DNA of 8,646 nt from an uncultured Ruminococcus sp. (GTDB lineage Bacteria > Bacillota > Clostridia > Oscillospirales > Ruminococcaceae). Of this stretch, positions 1-6,522 are shown in pieces; positions within the stretch are counted from its first letter, which is position 1, and every line of letters begins with the position of its first letter. The stretch is from positions 1 to 8,646 of the forward strand of contig CAMCMW010000047.1 of NCBI GenBank assembly GCA_945876155.1, read 5' to 3'. Under the pieces are notes generated by a model. The model did not search any database. It was not told where the DNA came from and was given only the letters and a program-made list of their open reading frames with translations. The translations under genes were made by a program, and so were the position numbers.

Positions 1-1582
1 TGACCGGATTATCTCCGCAGAAACGGAAAAATTCCTCCACAGCCTCACGTTCCTTTGGTGCATTTGCAACCATATCATCAGTAATTCCAGTAAGTTCAAC
101 AATATTCTGAGGGATAGGACGCCCTGGATTTACCATTATATTAAAGCTGTCAATAACACGCAGATTCTTTATTTTTACAGCACCGATTTCCGTCAGCCTG
201 TCCTTTTCATAGCTGAGACCGGTGGTTTCAACATCATAGATAATAATTTCCTCATTGATACTGCGCATATCATCTTTATTGATAATATTCAGCGGTACAA
301 TATCATTTACCACGTAAGCCTCACAGCCATAGATAACCTTGAAATCGTCAAGACCGGACGAGGCATTCATAGCGTCCGGGAAAGCCTGTACAACGCCGTG
401 ATCGGTTATGGCTATTGCCTTGTGTCCCCAGGAATGGGCACGCTTTATAATAGTGCCTGCGTCAGTGATAGCGTCCATTGCAGACATATTGGTATGGAGA
501 TGCAGTTCAACACGCTTTTTTTCCGCCTTGTCGGTACGCTGTTTCTTCTTTACAGCCACAATCGAAACCGGACGGATTGAGATATCCCTTGAAAAATCGT
601 CAAATGCGATATCGCCGTACACTAAAACGGTAACACCCTTTTTAAGCTTGCCGATTTCAGTATTGTCCTTTTCGGGGTCGATGAAAAGTTTCATCTGCAC
701 AGAACCGGTATAGTCCGTAACAAAGAAAACGTGGATATTCTTTCCGGTTTTAGTAGTCTTCACGTCCGCCACATCAAAGATATCACCGATTATTGTTACC
801 TTTCTGTCAAGCTGTTTTATTGCCTCACCTATCGGTTCAGGGGTTGAGTGTATCTTCCTTCCCTTTATCTGCTCGGCAGAATCCGGAATTATCTCAAAAG
901 GAAGTTCAGCCTGTGAAAACTCCTCAGCGGTGTAAGGCACGTCCGTTTCCTCCGGCTCATCAAAAGGCGGCGGCTCCGGCATTGGCTCTGAAATGTTATC
1001 CCCGGTGTAAGTCTCGTCCGTTTTCTCCGGCGGCAGTGCAAACTGTTCCGTATGCTGAGGGAGCGTGGAGCGAAGTTCCTCCATCATTTTGTCATGCTCC
1101 TCAACATTAACGTTATGTTCACCAGTCAGCTCAACCTTTATTTCAAGGTCAAATTCCTCTCTGATAAGCTTTGAAAGTTCGGCACAGAAATTCGCTTTCA
1201 TAAGCAGGTCATAACCGCCGTTTTTTATACCAATTGTAATAAGCCCTTCGCCGTATTTCACGTCCGCATTGTCAAGAAAACCGTTGACAACAGCAAGCTT
1301 TCTTTTAAGCTTTAAAATCAGGTCATTGTAATAGTCCATTGAGAAAAGCTCCGGCGAATAGGCACAGTGAAGAGTAATTCTGTCAAGATGAAAGAAGTTT
1401 TCAAGGTGCTTTTCAAAGGATATCACATCTTTATAGGGTATCAGTTTTGTAAACCTTACATAAAAGGAAATTTTGGTCTGGTCAGCAGAATATGTAACCT
1501 TGTATATCATACCGTCCTTTGTAATTTCAGGTATTTCAGATGTGTATTCACTTAAAAAGTCACCAAGTTTTATTTCGTTCAT
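1..1582 (-). CDS. polC: DNA polymerase III alpha subunit, PolC type (N-terminal part, cut by left window edge)
   Basis: This is the replicative DNA polymerase of low-GC Gram-positives, acting at the fork with the sliding clamp. The frame is open from the ATG at 1582 to base 1: 527 codons of a protein usually near 1,440 residues, so the polymerase palm and fingers are outside. Seen in order: a PolC-like N-terminal region (about 1-165); an acidic, proline-rich linker (about 170-255); an OB fold (about 261-344); the PHP domain from about 355, with VELHLHTNMSAMDA at 358-371, ITDHG at 392-396 and YGCEAYV at 418-424; then the start of the inserted DEDD exonuclease, with D450-V-E452-TTG as its ExoI motif and LTGITDDMV further on. 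PHP interrupted by the exonuclease is diagnostic of PolC rather than DnaE. The putative PHP metal ligands (H361, H363, D394, H395, E421) are all present. It is last in the visible operon, 10 bases after ispG. The linker carries an internal duplication. Confidence 0.96.
   Translation of the reverse strand, partial: MNEIKLGDFLSEYTSEIPEITKDGMIYKVTYSADQTKISFYVRFTKLIPYKDVISFEKHLENFFHLDRITLHCAYSPELFSMDYYNDLILKLKRKLAVVNGFLDNADVKYGEGLITIGIKNGGYDLLMKANFCAELSKLIREEFDLEIKVELTGEHNVNVEEHDKMMEELRSTLPQHTEQFALPPEKTDETYTGDNISEPMPEPPPFDEPEETDVPYTAEEFSQAELPFEIIPDSAEQIKGRKIHSTPEPIGEAIKQLDRKVTIIGDIFDVADVKTTKTGKNIHVFFVTDYTGSVQMKLFIDPEKDNTEIGKLKKGVTVLVYGDIAFDDFSRDISIRPVSIVAVKKKQRTDKAEKKRVELHLHTNMSAMDAITDAGTIIKRAHSWGHKAIAITDHGVVQAFPDAMNASSGLDDFKVIYGCEAYVVNDIVPLNIINKDDMRSINEEIIIYDVETTGLSYEKDRLTEIGAVKIKNLRVIDSFNIMVNPGRPIPQNIVELTGITDDMVANAPKEREAVEEFFRFCGDNPV
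928..1030 (-). repeat. Imperfect in-frame duplication inside the polC linker
   Basis: Two 28-nt segments, 928-955 and 1003-1030, match at 25 of 28 positions by eye and lie 75 nt (25 codons) apart in the same frame. They encode PEKTDETYTG (residues 185-194) and PEETDVPYTA (residues 210-219). The intervening sequence is proline- and acid-rich and probably disordered. Two of the three differences change residues, so the copies have begun to diverge. Confidence 0.75.
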
Positions 1583-1595
1583 CTTTTACTCCCTA
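1583..1595 (-). promoter_or_regulatory. polC ribosome binding site fused to the ispG stop codon
   Basis: On the minus strand the sequence reads TAGGGAGTAAAAG then ATG. The ispG stop codon TAG runs directly into the GGGAG Shine-Dalgarno core, about 6 bases before the polC start. A ribosome terminating on ispG therefore covers the polC initiation site, which suggests coupled translation. The good spacing supports the ATG at 1582. Confidence 0.7.
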
Positions 1596-2630
1596 CAGTT
1601 TTTCAATCTCTTTAAGCAGTTCGGGGACTATTTCCTCCTCGCTTACCTTTCTGAGTACTTCGCCTTTTCTGAAGATAACGGCGCACTTGTCGCCCCCAGC
1701 GATTCCGATATCAGCCTCTCTTGCCTCTCCCGGACCGTTTACTACGCAGCCCATAACAGCCACCTTGATATTCTTGTCAATATCCTTTACTGCCTCCTCG
1801 ACCATTGCGGCAGTCTTAATAAGGTCGATTCTGGTTCTGCCGCAGGTCGGACAGGAAACAAGCTCCACTCCGCTGCCTCTTCCCACAGCTTTCAGAATAT
1901 CCTTTGCCGCCGCAATTTCACGAACAGGGTCTCCCGTCAGTGATACTCTGATGGTTTCGCCGATATCGTCGCACAGAAGTGAGCCTATTCCGGCAGCAGA
2001 TTTGATGATACCCATTCTCTCAGTACCAGCCTCGGTAACGCCCAGGTGTAACGGATAACTGCATTTCAAAGCCGCAAGACGATAGCTTTCAATCATGGTT
2101 TTAACGTCTGATGACTTTATCGAAATAACGATATCGTCAAAGTCGCAGTGTTCAAGCAGTTTTACATGATAAAGCGCACTTTCAACCAACGCCTCCGGTG
2201 TTGGAGAGCCATATCTTGCAAGAATATCCTTTTCAAGAGAACCGGAATTTACCCCTATTCTTATAGGAATATTCCTGCTTTTGCACACCTTTACCACCTG
2301 TTTTACGTTGTCAGTACCGCCGATATTTCCAGGATTTATTCTGATTTTGTCCACTCCTGCCTCAGCGGCGGCAATTGCCAGCTTGTAGTCAAAATGAATG
2401 TCCGCAACAAGGGGTATGCTGATTTTTTCCTTTATCGCCGGAATGAGCTTTACAGCCTCCATATCCGGAATTGCGGCACGGACAATGTCACAGCCTGCCT
2501 TTTCCAGTTCAACAGCCTGTGCAACACTGCCTTCGATATCGTCAGAACGCCTGTTAAGCATTGACTGAACGTAAATTTTACTTCCGTCGAGGACAAAATC
2601 CCCGACCTTAACTTTCTTAATATCTCTCAT
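1593..2630 (-). CDS. ispG: 4-hydroxy-3-methylbut-2-en-1-yl diphosphate synthase (IspG/GcpE)
   Basis: IspG is a cytosolic [4Fe-4S] enzyme of the MEP isoprenoid pathway that reductively opens methylerythritol cyclodiphosphate to HMBPP. The 345-residue protein is the usual length of the short bacterial form. An N-terminal TIM-barrel part carries VQSM (21-24), PLVADIHFDY (73-82), IRINPGNIG (96-104), IPIRIGVNSGSLEKD (121-135) and LHLGVTEAG (194-202). The C-terminal iron-sulfur part has CPTCGRT (C260, C263) and GCVVNGPGEA (C295, E302), giving the three cluster cysteines and the conserved glutamate. After VQSM the sequence is LNRRSDD rather than the TNTxTxD of E. coli. The start at 2630 lies 10 bases after the rseP stop. 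With dxr two genes upstream, this locus holds two MEP-pathway genes; the others are not in the window. Confidence 0.97.
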   Translation of the reverse strand: MRDIKKVKVGDFVLDGSKIYVQSMLNRRSDDIEGSVAQAVELEKAGCDIVRAAIPDMEAVKLIPAIKEKISIPLVADIHFDYKLAIAAAEAGVDKIRINPGNIGGTDNVKQVVKVCKSRNIPIRIGVNSGSLEKDILARYGSPTPEALVESALYHVKLLEHCDFDDIVISIKSSDVKTMIESYRLAALKCSYPLHLGVTEAGTERMGIIKSAAGIGSLLCDDIGETIRVSLTGDPVREIAAAKDILKAVGRGSGVELVSCPTCGRTRIDLIKTAAMVEEAVKDIDKNIKVAVMGCVVNGPGEAREADIGIAGGDKCAVIFRKGEVLRKVSEEEIVPELLKEIEKL

Positions 2631-2643
2631 AATCTTTTACCTA
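2631..2643 (-). promoter_or_regulatory. ispG ribosome binding site overlapping the rseP stop codon
   Basis: The minus strand reads GGGTAGGTAAAAGATT then ATG. The rseP stop TAG again supplies part of a short Shine-Dalgarno-like TAGG, 9 bases before the ispG start. The match is weaker than at polC, so ispG probably depends partly on ribosomes finishing rseP. Confidence 0.5.
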
Positions 2644-3687
2644 CCCGATTAACCTCTTAATATCGCTGAATGTCACCGCTGCAATCAACAGCATAAGCAG
2701 TGCCATTCCAATTAAATGTACTGCTCCCTCATGCTCTGGCTTGACTGGCTTTCTTCTTATAGCCTCGATAAGCAGAAACAGGAATCTTCCGCCGTCAAGT
2801 CCGGGTATCGGAAGTAAATTGAAAATGCCAAGATTTATAGTAATCAGCGTTGTCAGATTTAAAAGTGACATTGCCGATTCCTTTACGTTTGTTCCCGAAT
2901 CAGCGGCGTCCCCGATTGCTCCCACAAGACCCACAGGTCCTGAAAGGTCGTTAAAGCCGTATTTTCCGGTTATAAGGTCTCTGAGCGAAAACCATACAAG
3001 CTTTGCCGTTGAAACGGTATCCTTTGCCGAATAGGACAAAACAGTCAGCGGATTTCTGTCGTTCCATTTTACATAAAAATCAATCAGCGAACCTTTTGTC
3101 TTGTCCTTGAATACTACGTTGTCAAGATTTACCTTTTCGCCGTTTCTCTTTACAACAACTTCATAGCTTTCATCGTCCCCGGAAAGAAGCGCATACTGTA
3201 AGTCCTTTATGGATAGTATGTGCATACCGTCGATTTCAACTATCTTATCACCCTCACGCAGTCCGCAGTCATAGCTTTTTGCCGAATATTCAGTGCTTTC
3301 CTCTGAGACGGTGTGAAAGGAATCCACAACAGTAGTGGGAATCTTCGGGTCCATACAGGTCACAACAACAATTATAATAAATCCCAGCAGAATATTCATA
3401 ATCGCACCGGCGGCAATAACTATCATTCTCTGCCACACCGGTTTGTTGCCGAACGCACGGCTGTTGTCGCTTTCAGAATCCTCTCCCTCCATGGCGCAGA
3501 ATCCGCCGACAGGAAAAAGTCTTATTGAATACTCAGTTTCACCCCATTGCTTTTTAAGCAGACACGGTCCCATACCCAGCGCAAATTTATTTACCTTAAT
3601 TCCGCAGAGCTTTGCCGTGAAAAAATGTCCGAACTCGTGAATCAGAATAATAATCCCGAAAATTACAACAGCCAGAATATACTTCAT
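2641..3687 (-). CDS. rseP: RseP/RasP-family membrane zinc metalloprotease (site-2 protease)
   Basis: This is an M50-family intramembrane protease that, in relatives such as E. coli RseP and B. subtilis RasP, cuts membrane-anchored anti-sigma factors and leftover signal peptides. The substrate here is unknown. The 348-residue protein shows a first membrane segment (about 3-24) containing the zinc motif H17-EFG-H21, then PVGGF (59-63) and a second segment (about 89-111) with GAIMNILLG (94-102). A single PDZ domain follows (about 115-200, core GLREGDKIVEIDG at 142-154). A third segment (about 272-292) leads into LLPIPGLDGGR, with D298 as the third zinc ligand, and a last segment spans about 323-341. 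It is shorter than the roughly 420-450 residues of B. subtilis and E. coli members; a single PDZ and compact loops account for this and nothing appears broken. The ATG directly abuts the dxr stop (TAAATG). Confidence 0.95.
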   Translation of the reverse strand: MKYILAVVIFGIIILIHEFGHFFTAKLCGIKVNKFALGMGPCLLKKQWGETEYSIRLFPVGGFCAMEGEDSESDNSRAFGNKPVWQRMIVIAAGAIMNILLGFIIIVVVTCMDPKIPTTVVDSFHTVSEESTEYSAKSYDCGLREGDKIVEIDGMHILSIKDLQYALLSGDDESYEVVVKRNGEKVNLDNVVFKDKTKGSLIDFYVKWNDRNPLTVLSYSAKDTVSTAKLVWFSLRDLITGKYGFNDLSGPVGLVGAIGDAADSGTNVKESAMSLLNLTTLITINLGIFNLLPIPGLDGGRFLFLLIEAIRRKPVKPEHEGAVHLIGMALLMLLIAAVTFSDIKRLIG

Positions 3688-4845
3688 TTATGCCTCCTGC
3701 TCAATCTTACTGATTACAAAATCTCTTGCCTTTTTGTCCCACATTGTCACGTCCTCATATTTCTCTATATCGTGATATGCAAACTCGTCAAGCGCCCCGG
3801 TGACAAGCTCCCCTATTTCCGTAAACTTGATTTTACCGTCTAAAAACTGCTTTACAGCCTCCTCGTTGGCACCGTTTACGATACACGGATATGCGCCCCC
3901 ACGCTTTACTGCCTCAATACAAGCCGTCAGGCACCTGAAGGTTTCAAAATCCGGCTTTTCAAATGTAAGTGTGCCGTAATCTGTCAGTGAAAGAGGTTTG
4001 CAGTCGCACTCAAATCTGTCCGGATAAAGCAGTGCATACTGAATCGGTATTTTCATGTCGGGTACACCCATCTGCGCTATTACCGAATTATCACCATACT
4101 CAACAGCCGAGTGAACTACGCTCTGCCTGTGAACCACAATTTCTATCTGCTCCGGTTCAAGGTCAAAAAGCCACTTCGCCTCAATAAATTCAAGCCCCTT
4201 GTTCATAAGAGTTGAGGAGTCAATGGTAATTTTGTTGCCCATGCTCCAGTTGGGGTGATTGAGCGCCTGTTCTATGGTCACATTTTCAAGGTCGCAGAGC
4301 TTTTTACCGAAGAAAGGTCCGCCGGAAGCCGTCAGAATGATTTTTTTCAGCTGTTCACGCTTATTCCCCTGCAAACACTGGAAAATTGCGGAATGTTCGC
4401 TGTCCACCGGATAAATTCTCACATTCTTTTCAGCGGCTCTTTTCATTACCAGATTTCCGCCTGCCACAAGCGTTTCCTTGTTTGCAAGGGCGATATCCTT
4501 TCCGCTTTCGATTGCAGTCAGTGTTGGCAGCAGACCAATCATTCCAACAACGGAATTTAACAGAATATCTGAGGAGTCCGCCGCAATTTCACAAAGTCCC
4601 TCCATACCGGAAACGACTTTTACACCCCGTCCGAAAAGGGCGTCTTTCAGCGGCTTTACGTATTCCTCATTGTATATGCAGACAGTTTCCGCACCGGTTT
4701 TTATACACTGCTGTGCAAGCTGTTCCCAGTTTTTTCCGGCGGCGAGGGCGTTGACTCTGATACCGTATTTTTCCGCAACGGAAAGCGCCTGAGTGCCGAT
4801 AGAACCGGTCGAGCCGATAACTGAAATAATTTTTTTCATGTCCAT
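3688..4845 (-). CDS. dxr: 1-deoxy-D-xylulose 5-phosphate reductoisomerase
   Basis: Dxr is a cytosolic NADPH- and divalent-metal-dependent enzyme that converts DXP to 2-C-methyl-D-erythritol 4-phosphate, the first committed MEP-pathway step and the target of fosmidomycin. The 385 residues show the NADPH-binding GSTGSIG (11-17), LANKETLVAGG (120-130), the metal-site motif PVDSEHSAIFQCL (146-158; D148 and E150), TASGGPF (172-178), the flexible substrate loop with H197-PNW-SMG, the acidic residue E219 in LMNKGLE, and late VNGANEEAV. All catalytic residues I could check are present. The start is uncertain by two codons: ATG-GAC-ATG gives MDMKK or MKK. The nearest Shine-Dalgarno-like AAAGGAA is 15 bases from the first ATG, farther than usual. 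The gene follows a 100-base gap with a strong hairpin, so it may begin a separate transcription unit or sub-operon. Confidence 0.97.
   Translation of the reverse strand: MDMKKIISVIGSTGSIGTQALSVAEKYGIRVNALAAGKNWEQLAQQCIKTGAETVCIYNEEYVKPLKDALFGRGVKVVSGMEGLCEIAADSSDILLNSVVGMIGLLPTLTAIESGKDIALANKETLVAGGNLVMKRAAEKNVRIYPVDSEHSAIFQCLQGNKREQLKKIILTASGGPFFGKKLCDLENVTIEQALNHPNWSMGNKITIDSSTLMNKGLEFIEAKWLFDLEPEQIEIVVHRQSVVHSAVEYGDNSVIAQMGVPDMKIPIQYALLYPDRFECDCKPLSLTDYGTLTFEKPDFETFRCLTACIEAVKRGGAYPCIVNGANEEAVKQFLDGKIKFTEIGELVTGALDEFAYHDIEKYEDVTMWDKKARDFVISKIEQEA
3693..3698 (-). promoter_or_regulatory. rseP Shine-Dalgarno inside the end of dxr
   Basis: A full AGGAGG on the minus strand lies in the last sense codons of dxr, 5 bases before the rseP ATG at 3687. 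This strong, well-spaced site fixes the rseP start. Confidence 0.8.
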
Positions 4846-4860
4846 GATAATTATATGCAG

Positions 4861-4867
4861 TTCCTTT
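4861..4867 (-). promoter_or_regulatory. Distant Shine-Dalgarno candidate for dxr
   Basis: AAAGGAA on the minus strand is the only convincing purine-rich site upstream of dxr. It is separated from the first ATG (4845) by 15 bases and from the in-frame second ATG (4839) by 21, where 5-9 is normal. No ATG, GTG or TTG in the dxr frame lies at a better distance; the codons just before the ATG are ATA, ATT and ATC. Confidence 0.45.
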
Positions 4868-4891
4868 CTGAAAATCTGACTGAAACGGCAG

Positions 4892-4920
4892 ATTAATTTT
4901 TATTCCTGTAACATTGACAA
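4892..4920 (-). promoter_or_regulatory. Weak promoter candidate upstream of dxr
   Basis: On the minus strand TTGTCA (4920-4915) is 17 bases from ATTAAT (4897-4892). The -35 matches the vegetative consensus at 5 of 6 positions and the -10 at 4 of 6. It lies immediately after the hairpin that follows cdsA, so a terminator-then-promoter arrangement would make dxr-rseP-ispG-polC partly independent. A 6-bp inverted repeat (4873-4878 with 4889-4894) falls in or near the predicted start of that transcript. Confidence 0.3.
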
Positions 4921-4940
4921 GGGGGACAATCGTCCCCCTT
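4919..4940 (-). terminator. Perfect 9-bp G/C-rich hairpin between cdsA and dxr (possible terminator or attenuator)
   Basis: AAGGGGGAC (4919-4927) and GTCCCCCTT (4932-4940) are perfect reverse complements around a 4-base loop. The stem begins 5 bases after the cdsA stop codon. In the direction of the operon the bases after the stem are TTGTCAATGTT, which is not a good uridine run, so full intrinsic termination is doubtful. The plus strand has the better T-rich tail (TTATTTCT). It could be a partial terminator, an RNA processing or stability hairpin, or a barrier to antisense transcription. The stem itself is certain; the role is inferred. Confidence 0.6.
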
Positions 4941-4945
4941 ATTTC

Positions 4946-5779
4946 TCACTTATAAATACTAATCATCGAAACAAACGCATAAAAGCACGGCGCAACAAAA
5001 AGTACGCTGTCAAATCTGTCCATAGCTCCGCCGTGTCCGGGCATAATGTTTCCGTAATCCTTTATTCCGCACTGTCTTTTCAGCACCGACGCTGAAAGGT
5101 CGCCGATAGTTCCGACTACTGCCAGTGCAACACCCAGCAGAAATACTTCAAGGTAATTTACGCTTACTGTATAGTCCGAAACGTTCGGCAGAATCTTTGA
5201 ATAAGCAAAGTTAATCAGCATGAAAAGCAGACCTGTCACAACAATACCGCCCACAAATCCCTCAATGGTTTTCTTCGGGCTGACTTCAGGACAAAGCTTG
5301 TGCTTACCGAAAAACGTTCCGGCAAAATAAGCCCCCGAATCAGCAAGCCACGCACCGCAAAGTCCCATAACAAGGTACATAAGACCATGCACTTTATCCA
5401 TCTCATTGAGTATAACAAGACAGCTCATGGAATTGCTTACCAGAAGAGTACACGCTAATATGTAAAACATTCTGTAGTATTTCATAGTATTATGCTGTGC
5501 AATATAAGTAATAAAGAAAAACATTATAAACAGAATATTTACTAAAAATCTGTATTTTGCTCCGCCGCCTGTCACAAAAAACGGCATAACTGCCCCGTAG
5601 ATAAAAGCCGGCAGACAGGTCAGGCGCAGTCCGATACACTTTCCGGCTCTGAATAGCTCGTACAGCATAAGTACTATTATTGCGGCAATGGCAATTTTAA
5701 GCACAACAGTATTGTGGAGAAACAGCACCACCAGAGCAATAACTATTCCCACGCCTGCTGAAATAAGTCTTGTTCCCAT
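4946..5779 (-). CDS. cdsA: Phosphatidate cytidylyltransferase (CDP-diacylglycerol synthase)
   Basis: CdsA is an integral membrane enzyme that joins CTP and phosphatidic acid to make CDP-diacylglycerol, the precursor of phosphatidylglycerol and cardiolipin. From the ATG at 5779 the protein has 277 residues, the family norm. It is strongly hydrophobic, with about eight membrane segments. It carries DSGAYFAG (from D147), PKKTIEGFVGG (from P168), and near the C-terminus the family signature from S229 to D257: SASVLKR, then KD, then PGHGGAMDRFD with the conserved HGG and DxxD-type acidic residues. An upstream in-frame GTG at 5785 overlaps the uppS stop, but GGAGGTG (5787-5793) sits only 1 base from that GTG and 7 bases from the ATG, so I prefer the ATG. 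It directly follows uppS and is followed by a strong hairpin. Confidence 0.95.
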   Translation of the reverse strand: MGTRLISAGVGIVIALVVLFLHNTVVLKIAIAAIIVLMLYELFRAGKCIGLRLTCLPAFIYGAVMPFFVTGGGAKYRFLVNILFIMFFFITYIAQHNTMKYYRMFYILACTLLVSNSMSCLVILNEMDKVHGLMYLVMGLCGAWLADSGAYFAGTFFGKHKLCPEVSPKKTIEGFVGGIVVTGLLFMLINFAYSKILPNVSDYTVSVNYLEVFLLGVALAVVGTIGDLSASVLKRQCGIKDYGNIMPGHGGAMDRFDSVLFVAPCFYAFVSMISIYK

Positions 5780-5781
5780 TA

Positions 5782-6519
5782 TCACACACCTCCGAAACGC
5801 CTTGAACGTCCGGCAAAATTCACAAGTGCTTTTTCAAGCTCCTCAGGTGAAAAGTCCGGCCAGAGAACATCGGTAAAATAAAACTCCGCATAGGCTGACT
5901 GCCATATCAGAAAGTTTGAAAGCCTCAGTTCACCGCTTGGTCTTATCATAAGGTCAACGTCCGGCACGTCCTGTGTGTAAAGATAGCTGCCGAACATATC
6001 CTCGGTAATGTCCTCCGGTTTAATCTCACCGTCAGCCGCCTTCTGCGCAAGAATTTTTGAAACATGAACCACTTCGTCCCTGCCGCCGTAATTTATGGCA
6101 AGGAGCATTGTCATTTCATGGTTATCCTTTGTGTCCTCTTCAAGGTCATTCATTTTTTTCTGGAGGTCAGCGTCAAAAATGGACTTGTCGCCTAAAAACA
6201 GTACCCTTACTTCTTCGCCGATATAGTTTCTTACGTCAACTATATACTCCCTGAAAAGCTCGATTATTGCGTCAACTTCGTCCTTGGGGCGTTTCCAGTT
6301 TTCAGTGGAAAAGGCATAAAAGGTAATGTTTTTGATACCGATATCCTTGCAGTAGCGTGCAATTCGTCTGAAATTCTTTGCACCCTCCCTGTGACCGAAT
6401 TTTCTCGGCAGACCTCTTTTTTTCGCCCATCTGCCGTTTCCGTCCATAATAAAGGCTATATGCTCCGGCAGGATTTCAGGCAGACCGGAGTCAGTTTTCT
6501 TCTTTCCGAATAACGCCAT
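5782..6519 (-). CDS. uppS: Undecaprenyl diphosphate synthase (cis-prenyltransferase, UppS)
   Basis: UppS adds isopentenyl units in cis to farnesyl diphosphate, giving the C55 lipid carrier used for peptidoglycan and other wall polymers; it is peripheral to the inner face of the membrane. The 245-residue protein matches the family length. It shows HIAFIMDGNGRWAKKRG with catalytic D26 (20-36), GHREGA (42-47), FYAFSTENWKRP (66-77), NYGGRDE (142-148) and the substrate-binding stretch RPSGELRLSNFL followed by WQSAYAEFYF (192-214). All diagnostic residues are present. The substrate side fits the neighbours: dxr and ispG in the same block feed isoprenoid supply. The start lies 3 bases after the frr stop, with no Shine-Dalgarno at normal distance (the nearest AGGAAG is 17 bases away). 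Translation is probably coupled to frr. No alternative start before the DGNG motif is better. Confidence 0.97.
   Translation of the reverse strand: MALFGKKKTDSGLPEILPEHIAFIMDGNGRWAKKRGLPRKFGHREGAKNFRRIARYCKDIGIKNITFYAFSTENWKRPKDEVDAIIELFREYIVDVRNYIGEEVRVLFLGDKSIFDADLQKKMNDLEEDTKDNHEMTMLLAINYGGRDEVVHVSKILAQKAADGEIKPEDITEDMFGSYLYTQDVPDVDLMIRPSGELRLSNFLIWQSAYAEFYFTDVLWPDFSPEELEKALVNFAGRSRRFGGV
5787..5793 (-). promoter_or_regulatory. cdsA Shine-Dalgarno that decides the start codon
   Basis: GGAGGTG on the minus strand lies in the last codons of uppS. Spacing of 7 bases to the ATG at 5779, against 1 base to the GTG at 5785, favours the ATG as the true cdsA start. Confidence 0.75.
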
Positions 6520-6522
6520 AGC

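Noticed and set aside
793..1110. Plus-strand open frame with repeated RPFPPA/RPFSPA peptides
   Set aside because: The peptide repeat is the shadow of the duplicated polC linker read on the other strand; no start signal supports it.
1540..2058. 172-residue plus-strand open frame, with a second overlapping one at 1473-1943
   Set aside because: Both are antisense to ispG and the polC start, with low-complexity Ser/Pro/Ile content and no recognisable domain.
4850..4855. Perfect TATAAT on the minus strand just before dxr
   Set aside because: It is only 4 bases from the dxr ATG, has no fitting -35 at 16-18 bases, and would start transcription inside the start codon; most likely chance in A/T-rich DNA.
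4873..4894. AATCTG-N10-CAGATT inverted repeat as a terminator
   Set aside because: The 6-bp A/T-containing stem is weak. The following T-run is on the plus strand, where there is no gene to terminate; kept only as a note on the dxr leader.
5780..5785. GTG at 5785 as the cdsA start
   Set aside because: The Shine-Dalgarno GGAGGTG is only 1 base away from it but 7 bases from the ATG at 5779, which also gives the usual CdsA N-terminus.
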